From: STC-113 sp964618565
GTDB lineage: Bacteria > Patescibacteriota > Gracilibacteria > BD1-5 > UBA2023
DNA length: 18,803 nt
NCBI GenBank assembly: GCA_964618565.1
Contig: CAZUBA010000033.1
Span: 1 to 18,803 of the forward strand
Reading direction: 5' to 3'
The notes below the pieces were generated by a model. The model was not told where the DNA came from. It ran no database searches and saw nothing but the letters and a program-made list of their open reading frames with translations. A program made the translations under genes and the position numbers. Shown here one piece after another: positions 9,269 to 16,473 of this stretch. How positions within the stretch are numbered: the first letter of the stretch is position 1; each line of letters begins with the position of its first letter.

Positions 9269-9297
9269 TTGCCTTAGAGGCATTAAGTTCATATTAT
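9269..9297 (+). promoter_or_regulatory. Putative promoter of the HD hydrolase gene
   Basis: TTGCCT and TATTAT stand 17 bp apart on the plus strand, about 42 bp before the ATG at 9339. The -35 box lies in a small TGCCT/AGGCA hairpin. Confidence 0.4.
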
Positions 9298-9338
9298 AGA
9301 TGAGAAATCAAAATTTTAAAAATAAGTTACTCAAATAA

Positions 9339-9977
9339 ATGATAGATATAGAAAGAATAAAAGTAGATGCAGAACAATTTTTTAAAGTATCAAAATGAAG
9401 CCATGATTGGGATCACACGCTTAGGGTGTATAATCTGGCTGTTCATATCTGAAAAATAGAATGAGCTGATATGGATATAATACGCACTGCGGTGTTGCTT
9501 CATGATATGGCGCGACATGAACAGGATATGTCATCGGGAAAGATTTGTCATGCCGAAAAAGGAGCTGTTTTATCAAGGGAATATCTTGAAACACATGATT
9601 ATCCGTCTGATTTCATAGATAAAGTAGTGCATGCAATATGAACCCATAGATTCAGAAAATGAAATCCACCGGAATCACTTGAGGGGAAAATCCTTTTCGA
9701 TGCCGACAAGCTTGATGGTATTTGAGCGGTTTGAATAGGGAGGTCTTTTTTATTTGCTTGAGAACATCATGCAAAATTGCATAATCCAAATCCTGACTTG
9801 CGTCCAGAAGCAGAATATTCAGATGAGGATACTGCATATAGAGAATATATTGTTACTCATTCAAAAATTAAAGACAGGCTTTTTACAAAAGAAGCCAAAA
9901 GGATTGCAGAGTCAAGGCACTCATTTATGGAAGAATTTTTTAAAAGATTGAATAGGGAAGTCGAATGAGATGAATAA
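9339..9977 (+). CDS. HD-domain metal-dependent phosphohydrolase
   Basis: A 212-residue soluble protein of the HD superfamily. Metal ligands expected for the fold are visible: H26 in HDWDHTLRV, the doublet H55-D56 in AVLLHDMAR, and D123 in LFDADKLDGIGAVG; H71 and H98/H103 fit the helices between. This arrangement resembles the YedJ-like HD hydrolases, which act on phosphate esters or nucleotides; the substrate is not known from sequence. The glycines of SKGSHDWDH, KLDGIGAVGIG and FAGEHH are largely UGA. No Shine-Dalgarno precedes the ATG. It is followed 68 bp later by the RsbW-like gene, which has its own promoter-like boxes. Confidence 0.88.
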
Positions 9978-9987
9978 GTAAAATTAT

Positions 9988-10016
9988 TTGTAATATTCGA
10001 TAATTTGTGGTAATAT
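9988..10016 (+). promoter_or_regulatory. Putative promoter of the RsbW-like gene
   Basis: TTGTAA and TAATAT stand 17 bp apart, with the predicted start of transcription about 22 bases before the ATG at 10046. Confidence 0.45.
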
Positions 10017-10045
10017 GAAATTAATAATATTATTTTAGTTGTTTT

Positions 10046-10600
10046 ATGACTGAAGAAAAGGCTTCAAGCGAGATCCTTTTAAATGAAAACAGTAAGACGA
10101 TGAAAATCAGTATCCCTGCTAGCATGGCGTTTTCTTCAATGCTCAGAGATTTTATTGGTTCACTTATCTCTCGCGATACGAAATTCTCTTCAAAATGGAG
10201 GCATAGGATTCAACTAATGGCTGATGAGCTTATTAACAACGCTATTGAACATGGATCGTCTCCTGGTAAGCCTGTAAAAATTGCAATAACTATCTATACG
10301 AATGATGATATAGAGATTTCTGTAGAAGATACTTGAACCTGAAACAAAAAAACTTCCGCTGAAGAACTTATAGATAGGGCAAAAATCAATAGGGAAGCTA
10401 TGACACTCGATCCGTTATCAAATAAATCAATCAGATGAAGATGACTGGCAATGATAGTTCTCAATTGGAGCGATAATTTTTCTTATGAAAATTCAAATAG
10501 CTGATGACTTGTTGCTAGAATCTTCAAAAAATTCACACCGGAATGCCAAGACCCACAGGATGACAGTATAAGACCAGATTTCAATTTCTTGATATCATAA
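10046..10600 (+). CDS. RsbW-like ATP-binding protein (anti-sigma factor / serine kinase type)
   Basis: The 184-residue protein has a single GHKL/HATPase_c domain without histidine-kinase dimerisation or sensor domains. The N box ADELINNAIEHG is at 59-70, the G1 box VEDTGTG at 93-99 (both G97 and G99 are UGA) and the G2 box RGRGLAMIV at 130-138. This minimal layout is that of RsbW/SpoIIAB anti-sigma kinases, which bind a sigma factor and phosphorylate an anti-anti-sigma (STAS) partner on serine. No STAS protein, PP2C phosphatase or sigma factor is seen next to it, so partners would be elsewhere. The end (CQDPQDDSIRPDFNFLIS) is outside the domain. A strong terminator follows immediately. Confidence 0.85.
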
Positions 10601-10631
10601 AAAAACTTCGAATTTAATTCGAAGTTTTTTT
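10601..10631. terminator. Bidirectional Rho-independent terminator
   Basis: AAAAACTTCGAATT pairs with AATTCGAAGTTTTT around one base, with A and T runs on either side. It ends the RsbW-like transcript on the plus strand and the groEL transcript on the minus strand. Confidence 0.9.
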
Positions 10632-10639
10632 ATTGTCTC

Positions 10640-12277
10640 TTAATACATTCATCACATTCCTCACATTCATCACATATCAGGTGCAGCTGGGGCTTTTTCT
10701 GATGGTATTTCAGATATTACCGCTTCTGTCGTCAAAAACATTCAAGCAATAGAAATTGCATTTTCCATTGCGCTCCTTGTGACTTTTTTAGGATCTACGA
10801 TTCATGCTTTGATCATATCAACGAATTCATCATTTCCTGCATCATATCAATAATTTACATCAAGGCTTTTGCGGATTTCCTCAACCACAATAGCTCATTC
10901 TTTTCATGCGTTTTCTGCAATCTGCTTAACTGGATAAGCCAATGCCCTCGCGACAATCTGTAGTCAAATAGTCTGATCTTTATTGAGCTGACTGAATCAA
11001 TCCAATATTTTTGATGCCTTTAACAGGGCTACTCAACCTCAAGCGACTATTCATTCATCGACTGCGGCTTTAGTTGCATTAAGTGCGTCCTCAATTCTCA
11101 GTTTCTTTTCTTTCATCTCTACTTCTGATGCGGCTCAAACTTTGATAACTGCAATACCTCATGCTAATTTTGCAAGCCTTTCAAGATGTTTTTCTTTATC
11201 ATAATCTGATTTTGTGTTTTCTACTTGTGCCTTGATTTCGGCAACTCTTCTTCTTATCAGGTCTTTATCTCAATTTCATGAAATTATTGTAGTATTGTCT
11301 TTAGTCGATACTACAGCTTTTGCACTTCACAGATGCTCGAGCGATGCATGTTCAAGCTTATATCATAGCTCATCGGTAATTACAGTCGCTCAAGTCAAAA
11401 CAGCCAGATCCTTAAGCATTTCTTTCTTCCTGTCTCCAAATCAAGGAGCTTTGATTCATAATATGTTAAGAACTCATTTCAATTTATTTAATATGATTCA
11501 AGCCAGCGCGTCTCATTCGATATCGTCTGCTATTATCACGAGATCTCTTTTTCCAGTTCATGCTAATTGCTCAAGAATAGGTAGGATATCCTTTATTGAA
11601 GAGATTTTCTTATCAGTTATAAGTATTCTTGCATCATCAATTCTTGATTCCATTTTTTCTCCATCTGTAATCATATATGGAGTGATATATCAATTATCAA
11701 ATTTCATTCCTTCAGTAAGTTCTACTTCAAGTCAGAATGTCTGTCATTCTTCAACTGTTATGACTCAATCTTTTCAGACCTTATCCATAGCTTCTGATAT
11801 GATATATCATACTTCCGGATCTTGTGCCGAAATTGTCGCCACTTGTGCTATCTCTTCTTTTGCACTTATTGTTTTTGCATTTTTTGTTAGCTCAGCTTCG
11901 ACTAGTTCTCAAGCTTTTTTCATTCAATTCTTAAGCTCAATTGCATTGATTCCAGATCTGATTTCTCTGAGTCATTCTTTAATCATTGCATAAGTAAGAA
12001 GCGCGGCGGTTGTCGTACCGTCTCATGCTGCGTCATTTGTCTTCGATGCCGCTTCTTTTATCAGCTCAGCACCCATATTCTCTATTTTATCCTCAAGTTC
12101 TATTTCTCTTGCTATAGTAACACCATCATTTGTCACTTGCGGAGCGCCATATCATTTTGAAAATATGACATTCCTTCATTTAGGACCTATTGTTGCAGTT
12201 ACTGTTTTTGAAATTTTTTCAATTCAAGCGAACATTTTAAGTCTCGCTTCATCTCAGAATGTTATATTCTTAGCCAT
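10640..12277 (-). CDS. groEL: Chaperonin GroEL (60 kDa)
   Basis: GroEL forms the double seven-membered ring that folds proteins with ATP and GroES. The frame encodes 545 residues, the normal length. It begins MAKNITFGDEARLKMFAG; GPKGRNV is at 31-37, NDGVTIA at 50-56 and the ATPase segment GDGTTTA at 85-91, with G85 as UGA. The C-terminal tail is GGMGGMGGMY, in which five of the six glycines are UGA, so a standard-code translation loses it. The start at 12277 is fixed by the conserved N-terminus. It lies 32 bp after a membrane-protein gene instead of next to groES, which is about 780 bp upstream on the same strand. No CIRCE element or good promoter is visible directly before it. Confidence 0.98.
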
Positions 12278-12309
12278 AGTAATTATTGTTAAAATTTAAA
12301 GTACTTGTT

Positions 12310-12738
12310 TTATTTCTTAAATTCCTTATGTACGAATATCGAAAGAAATAACAATAACGATACTCATATGAAAATTAAAAAATATCATGTTTTATATTCT
12401 ATTTCATAATTTACAGAGATAGAATTTCAGCTTTTCAAACAATGCAGTTTAATTATGCTTCAGGTTTTATATTTCTCAACTGAATTTAATTTGCCCGAGT
12501 ATAGAGTTTGTTGTTTTGAACTTCATTCGCATTCATATTTTACAATAGGATAATATGTTTCAAGCTTGCGCCTGTAAGTTCTGTATAATTTCTCATTTCA
12601 GATGACTTCAGCATTTATAATATTGCTGTTTTTGGCTGATTTATAGTTACTGTACAAATCAATACATCAAGAAATTATAATTACCAGTCATAATACTGAG
12701 AAAATACTTAAGAGAACCTTATGACTGATTGTTTTCAT
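12310..12738 (-). CDS. DUF3592-like small membrane protein between groES and groEL
   Basis: A 142-residue protein with an N-terminal hydrophobic segment (VLLSIFSVLGLVIIISGC), a soluble middle of about 80 residues, and a C-terminal hydrophobic helix (GYFLIFIGVSLLLFLSIFV) ending in a basic tail. The middle part (VIGNEKLYRTY ... YYPIVKYECEG ... YKTGSIIKLHC) resembles DUF3592 proteins, which have an extracytoplasmic beta domain between two helices. ISGC at the end of the first segment also fits a lipobox. The glycines of the second helix are UGA. It starts after its own promoter-like boxes and ends 32 bp before groEL, so groEL may be read from its promoter. Family assignment is by resemblance only. 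Confidence 0.75.
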
Positions 12739-12769
12739 GATATCAATATAGAATTAATATTCTTTAATT

Positions 12770-12798
12770 ATCTTATCTTTTTATTGATTTTTTTGCAA
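12770..12798 (-). promoter_or_regulatory. Putative promoter of the DUF3592-like gene
   Basis: On the minus strand TTGCAA and TAAGAT stand 17 bp apart, about 32 bp before the ATG at 12738. It may also serve groEL. Confidence 0.4.
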
Positions 12799-12825
12799 TC
12801 AATCAAGCCTCATTTAATAAATTGT

Positions 12826-12877
12826 AGATTCCTGCCTTTACCCCAAGAGCACTTCCTTCGGGCGCGCAGGAATGACA
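12826..12877. repeat. Palindromic interspersed repeat with internal insertion
   Basis: The ends AGATTCCTGCC and CGCAGGAATGACA match the reverse complement of the compact element at 18749-18773. Here the two halves are separated by about 28 extra bases that contain their own CCC/GGG pairing. Such short palindromes are common as dispersed intergenic repeats in bacteria. Confidence 0.7.
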
Positions 12878-12928
12878 GGTAATATTGTCTTTGCTTTAAG
12901 ATTCCGTGTCAAATTTGCCGACTTAAAG

Positions 12929-13000
12929 GGATCTTTCGACTTCATTTCATTTCGCTCAAGATGACAGAATCGGAGATGACGCTCTCTCGGTATGACAGTG
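12929..13000 (-). repeat. Chain of GTCAT-initiated repeat modules
   Basis: On the minus strand three modules follow each other: TGTCATACCGAGAG, CGTCATCTCCGATTC and TGTCATCTTGAGCG, the last continuing through GAAATGAAATGAAG to TCGAAAGATC. The last one is of the widespread type GTCATCCTGAGCG...TCGAAGGATC found as intergenic repeats in many bacteria. Confidence 0.6.
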
Positions 13001-13010
13001 AGTTAGAATT

Positions 13011-13060
13011 TTCCAATTTCTAAATTCTAATTACCAAGTTCTAATTACTAATTTCTAACA
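13011..13060. repeat. Degenerate 14-bp tandem repeat
   Basis: TTCTAATTAC starts at 13025 and 13039 with period 14, a third partial copy starts at 13053, and a diverged copy at 13011. It ends directly before the groES stop codon. Confidence 0.55.
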
Positions 13061-13061
13061 A

Positions 13062-13352
13062 CTACTCTTCAATCTTAGCTAGCACGTAATCTGCTGATAA
13101 TATCTTATATTTCATTCAATCTATTTCTATATCATCTCAGGAATATTGTCAGCTTATTATCTTGTCTCCTGGTTTGAGATCTATTTTCATCATCTTTCAT
13201 TCTACCTCTTTTCACGGTCATACAGCAACGACTTCATAAGCATAGGGTCTTTCTTTATTGGCATTTTCAGGGATATAAATTCATCCCTTGGTTACTTTCT
13301 CTGCTTCAAGTCATTTTAGAAGTACTCTATCTGACATTGGAACTATTTTCAT
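13062..13352 (-). CDS. groES: Co-chaperonin GroES (10 kDa)
   Basis: The 96-residue frame begins MKIVPMSDRVLLKGLEAEK and contains the mobile-loop region TKGGIYIPENA (25-35), the core segment YEVVAVGPGKEVEG and the roof/base segments KPGDKIISGQYSG and MKYKILSADYVLA, in the usual order and at the usual length. Glycines in LKG, KGG and GPG are partly UGA. GroES caps the GroEL ring. A promoter with an overlapping CIRCE-like operator lies about 110 bp upstream, pointing to heat-shock control by an HrcA-type repressor. No clear Shine-Dalgarno precedes the ATG. groEL does not follow directly: repeats and a membrane-protein gene lie between. Confidence 0.96.
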
Positions 13353-13382
13353 AAGTAATGAGTTAAAGGTTAAAATTATCGC

Positions 13383-13416
13383 TTTTCATATTATTTAAAA
13401 ATCTAAAATATGAAAA
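13383..13416 (-). promoter_or_regulatory. Hairpin in the groES leader
   Basis: TTTTCATATT and AATATGAAAA pair perfectly over 10 bp around 14 bases, about 30 bases before the groES start codon. A second weaker stem (CTATTT/AAATAG followed by TTTTTT on the minus strand) lies at 13445-13463 near the start of transcription. Confidence 0.4.
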
Positions 13417-13459
13417 ACTTATTTATAGAAGGATCCTGCAATAAAAAACTATTTTAAAA

Positions 13460-13486
13460 ATAGCACGTCAATTATATACGTGCTAA
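13460..13486 (-). promoter_or_regulatory. CIRCE-like operator (HrcA-type)
   Basis: On the minus strand the site reads TTAGCACGT, nine bases, ACGTGCTAT. This is the 9-9-9 layout of CIRCE (TTAGCACTC-N9-GAGTGCTAA), with the inner two bases of each arm changed in a compensating way. The spacer contains the -10 box, so a bound repressor would block the groES promoter. No hrcA gene is in the window. Confidence 0.8.
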
Positions 13487-13498
13487 TATATTTGTCAA
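13471..13498 (-). promoter_or_regulatory. groES promoter (sigma70-type)
   Basis: TTGACA and TATAAT, both perfect consensus, stand 16 bp apart on the minus strand and overlap the CIRCE-like operator. The predicted leader is about 110 bases long. Confidence 0.75.
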
Positions 13499-13523
13499 TA
13501 TGTTTTTCTTAAAAAAATTTCAT

Positions 13524-14168
13524 TTATTCCATATCTATGCCAGATAATAATTCTATCCTTTCCTCCATTTTTTTCATGTTATCTTTTTTTGTCTTATTTC
13601 TTTCTGCCATTGCTGTATAAGTTTTAAAACGATGCTTTCTAAATAGGGAATATGCTGAAATTAGCCATTCTTTGGTGGGTATATCCATTTTATTTATCAA
13701 TTTCAGCTCTTTTTTAAGATTCATAGTTTTAATGATGCAATCTTTTCTTCACAGATTATCCATGTCAGCATCTTGTATTATTTGCTCAAGCTTATTTGGG
13801 GTTTCACTGAATACCACTGTGGCCATTATTATTCGCTCAATCCTTTTTATCCTTTCTTCCTTCCAGTTTATCCCTTCAAGATATTTTCTTGCTATCTCTG
13901 CTCAAATTATCTCATTATTTCAATATCTCACTGTGAATCATGTATCATGGAACAGGGCAGCAATAAGCACATCAGTTTTTTCTTCCAGATAAACAAATTC
14001 CTTATCACAAAGATACTCGCTTCTGGAATAAACATCCAAAGTGTGATTTATATTATGATACGGGTAATGATTTACCTTTTCAAGCATATCAAGCACATAT
14101 CTTAAAGCATTATTAATTGTTTTTTGTTCATTCATAATCTCTGAAGATGAATATGATATTGAAAGCAT
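13524..14168 (-). CDS. HD-domain protein, putative phosphohydrolase
   Basis: A 214-residue soluble protein. The fold's ligands can be placed: H42 in YHNINHTLDVY, the doublet H74-D75 in AALFHDTGF, and D135/D137 in IIQDADMDNLG. NNEIIGAEIARKYL between them matches the helix with a conserved Glu in this family. The C-terminal part (TKEWLISAYSLFRKHRFKTYTA) resembles the tail of small HD proteins that follow the Y-H-N-x-x-H-T pattern. Substrate unknown; members act on nucleotides or cyclic nucleotides. AAAGGTG lies four bases before the ATG, a good ribosome binding site that supports the start. The gene is divergent from lysS. It is unrelated in detail to the other HD gene at 9339. Confidence 0.85.
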
Positions 14169-14220
14169 ATTACACCTTTATATTTAAGTTATCAAATTAT
14201 TTTAAAAAAATGAAGTTCTG

Positions 14221-14248
14221 TTGACTTTTATCACGTTTTTGATACTAT
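14221..14248 (+). promoter_or_regulatory. lysS promoter
   Basis: TTGACT and TACTAT stand 16 bp apart, with the ATG about 28 bp after the -10 box. Confidence 0.6.
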
Positions 14249-14276
14249 CGGTACATTAATTTTTTATTAGAAAAGC

Positions 14277-15836
14277 ATGTATAGCGATGAATCATTGCAA
14301 AGAATCGAGAAGATATCAAGAATGAAGAACTTATGAGTTATCCCATATGCTTCAAAATTTGATAAAAAGCATTCTATTGCTGATTTAATTGATAAATGAT
14401 CAGATAATTTCAGAGATGTTACCGAAGTGATCGCTTGACCGAAAATTGAATATTCGACAGCCTGAAGAGTTATACTTTATAGGAGTTTTTGAAAAATCGC
14501 CTTTGCAAAACTTCAGGATGCGACTGGGGAAATTCAGATAATGTTTTCTAGAGAAAGCTGTAAGATAATTACAGATTGAGAAGCTAAAGCAGATTTAACA
14601 GAAGAAATGTCAGCATTCAAATTTGTTGAGAAACTTGTCGATATGGGTGATTTCATAGGGGTGAAGTGAGAGCTATTCGTTACACACAAGTGAGAATTGA
14701 CACTTTTTGCTTGAGAATTTGAATTCTTATCTAAGGCAATCCGCCCTCTGCCAGAAAAATTCCATTGACTACAAGATCAAGAAGCTATTTATAGACAAAG
14801 ATATCTTGATCTGATAAGAAATAACGATAGTTATGAAAGATTTCTTTTCCGTTCAAACTTTGTTAAGGCAATGAGGGATTTCTATCATGAAAATTCTTTT
14901 ATAGAAATAGAAACGCCAGTATTTTGAAGTTCGGCTTCATGAGCTGCTGCTGCACCATTCGTGACACATCACAATGATTTTGATCATGATTTCTTCTTGC
15001 GCATTTCTCCAGAAACGAGCTTAAAAAAAGCAACTGTCTGAAGATTTGAAAGGGTTTTTGAGGTGGCTAAGGATTTCAGGAATGAATGATCAGATCCTTC
15101 CCATATGCAGGAGTTCACAATGGTAGAGCATTATGCTGTATTTTGGAACTTTGAAGATAATATGAGGTTTACGGAAGAAATGTTCGATTATATATTCAAG
15201 AAGCTTAATTTAAATAAATCAGTTAATATAAAGGATAAGAATGGAGAACTAAAAGAAGTTAATTTTGAATGACCATGGGAAAGGCTCGATTATGTAAAAT
15301 GAATCAAGGAAGCAAGCTCAATTGATGTCGAAACTTACGAAGCGTGAGATGAGGATAAATTAAGAAGCGATATACGCTCAAAATGAATAGAGTTTGAGTG
15401 AATGAATAAGATGTGAGTTACAACTCTAATTGATTATCTATATAAAAAAGTACTTCGCCCAAAATTAATCTGACCGGTCATAATATATAATTACCCGAAA
15501 TTGATGCAGCCGCTTGCTAGAGTTAGCGACAAAAATCAAAATATGGTAGAGCAATTTCAAGTTGTAGTAAATGGTTGGGAAATATTAAAAGCGTATTCGG
15601 AGCTTGTAGATCCTCTGCTACAAAGAGCAAATTTTGATGAACAGGCAAAAGCTAAGGCAATGTGAGATGTAGAAGCGACTTCAGGGGATGACGAATTTGT
15701 GCTATCAATGGAATATGGCATGCCGCCACAATCAGGTTGGTGAATGGGTATTGATAGGATCATAACATTGCTGACAGGGCAAGACAACCTAAGAGACTCA
15801 GTTTTATTCCCCTTGATGAAGCCTGAAATAAAATAA
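14277..15836 (+). CDS. lysS: Lysyl-tRNA synthetase, class II
   Basis: The enzyme charges tRNA-Lys with lysine. The frame encodes 519 residues, normal for bacterial LysS. The N-terminal OB-fold anticodon-binding domain (about 60-160) contains AGRVILYRSFGKIAFAKLQD; the catalytic core has FIEIETPVF, SGAAAAPFVTHHN, LRISPE, motif 2 with FRNEGSD at 267-273, and motif 3 with GWGMGIDRI at 487-495. UGA encodes the glycine of FRNEG and one glycine of motif 3. Compared with the usual GGLGIGIDR the motif reads SGWGMGIDR, and GGAAARPF is SGAAAAPF, so the enzyme is divergent but the class II core is intact. It has its own promoter and a strong terminator. Confidence 0.96.
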
Positions 15837-15845
15837 TTTTTTAAT

Positions 15846-15872
15846 AAAAAAACTGCCGATGGCAGTTTTTTT
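15846..15872 (+). terminator. lysS terminator
   Basis: A perfect 12-bp stem, AAAAAAACTGCC with GGCAGTTTTTTT, around the loop GAT, 10 bases after the lysS stop codon. The stop codon of the convergent 93-residue gene overlaps its last bases, and the hairpin also works on the minus strand. Confidence 0.92.
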
Positions 15873-16152
15873 ATAATGTTTGAGTACGGCTAAGATTGAG
15901 GATTTTTTTGATTTCATCCTTTGATCTTCAGATTCGTTGATTCATTCTTTCTATCATTTCTCTTCTTTTTTCAGGTTCATTCTCTCTGCTGAATAATTCA
16001 ATGCTGGTTTTTACGGGTTCTGCTCAAGCTCTTATTATCATGGGAAATATCAGAGAATGCTTGTCAAATCTTCAAATGCTATCCTTGGTCAATCAAAAAC
16101 ACCAGTTCTTTTCTGGATTATTCATGTCATCTTTTGGATATTGCATTGCCAT
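15871..16152 (-). CDS. Hypothetical protein, 93 residues
   Basis: The frame begins MAMQYPKDDMNNPEKNWCFG and ends NLSRTQTL before UAA. It is hydrophilic and basic in its second half (REMIERMNQRIGRSKDEIKK), which is probably helical; no membrane segment. One cysteine (C18). GAAGG stands seven bases before the ATG and a consensus promoter lies about 22 bp further upstream, so this is very likely an expressed gene. In-frame Met3 is a less likely start. A GGTGGCA/TGCCGCC palindrome around the -35 box suggests a repressor. It converges with lysS. No family recognised. Confidence 0.75.
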
Positions 16153-16181
16153 AGTTACCTTCATTAATTTTCAATGTCAAT

Positions 16182-16209
16182 ATTATAAACATAAGGCGGC
16201 AAATGTCAA
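16182..16209 (-). promoter_or_regulatory. Promoter of the 93-residue gene
   Basis: On the minus strand TTGACA and TATAAT, both perfect consensus, stand 16 bp apart; the -10 box is 29 bp before the ATG. Confidence 0.75.
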
Positions 16210-16220
16210 TTAATGCCACC
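16195..16220 (-). promoter_or_regulatory. Operator-like inverted repeat spanning the -35 box
   Basis: On the minus strand GGTGGCA and TGCCGCC form a near-perfect palindrome (one mismatch in seven) with a 12-base centre that contains TTGACA. GC-rich arms are unusual in this AT-rich spacer. A dimeric repressor bound here would cover the -35 element. Confidence 0.5.
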
Positions 16221-16420
16221 TTTTATCTAGACGCATTAAAAACTTATTCTAAAAATCAATAAATTTAAATAGTTCTATGGTGATTATGATGACGATTCAT
16301 ATTATATTTTTTACACCTGATTTAATTTCAGGTCATCACTTACTTTATTAATCGAAGTTTTATTTATGTTTATTCATCTCTTTTAATTTTTTTTATTTAT
16401 ATGTAATTAAGGTTTCCTTT

Positions 16421-16447
16421 TTGATTTTATTCCTTTTTCAATATAAT
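16421..16447 (+). promoter_or_regulatory. Putative hflX promoter
   Basis: TTGATT and TATAAT stand 15 bp apart (16 with the shifted box TTTGAT), about 26 bp before the ATG. Confidence 0.4.
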
Positions 16448-16473
16448 TATTTAATATTAATCTAAAGAAATAA

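Larger units (their letters stand above)
9008..9338. other. Intergenic region without a convincing gene
   Basis: This 331-bp stretch separates divergent miaA and the HD gene. It holds an AT-rich inverted repeat (9040-9074), a 42-codon plus-strand frame at 9149-9277 (starting MGYSDICSLQETAANKIWID), overlapping short minus-strand frames of similar length, and a TGCCT/AGGCA hairpin at 9270-9282. The part from about 9120 to 9280 is less AT-rich than the usual spacers here, so a small gene, small RNA or gene remnant is possible, but no family is recognisable. Confidence 0.4.
12739..13061. other. Repeat-rich spacer upstream of the DUF3592-like gene
   Basis: No gene is seen in these 323 bp. From the groES side the minus strand reads a degenerate 14-bp tandem repeat, a chain of modules that each begin with GTCAT, the palindromic element at 12826-12877, an ATTGATT/AATCAAT inverted repeat and a promoter-like pair. 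No terminator hairpin with a T run was found after groES. Confidence 0.6.
16153..16473. other. Divergent intergenic region upstream of hflX
   Basis: These 321 bp carry the promoter and palindrome of the minus-strand 93-residue gene (16182-16220), an ACCTGA/TCAGGT inverted repeat at about 16315-16334, T-rich DNA, and the putative hflX promoter. No additional gene was found in either direction. Confidence 0.5.

Noticed and set aside
9754..9951. Plus-strand frame of 65 codons
   Set aside because: A shifted frame inside the HD hydrolase gene, whose own frame has the conserved residues.
11214..11993. Long plus-strand open frame of 259 codons
   Set aside because: It lies entirely antisense to groEL, whose identity is certain; the frame is open because the real gene uses UGA freely and has biased codon positions.
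13672..14105. Two overlapping plus-strand frames of about 106 and 110 codons
   Set aside because: Both are antisense to the HD protein at 13524-14168, which has a ribosome binding site and metal-ligand motifs.
15557..15787. Minus-strand frame of 76 codons
   Set aside because: Antisense to the motif 3 region of lysS.
16270..16345. Short plus-strand frame starting at an ATG in the hflX upstream region
   Set aside because: Only about 24 codons, low complexity, overlapping an inverted repeat and lacking a ribosome binding site.
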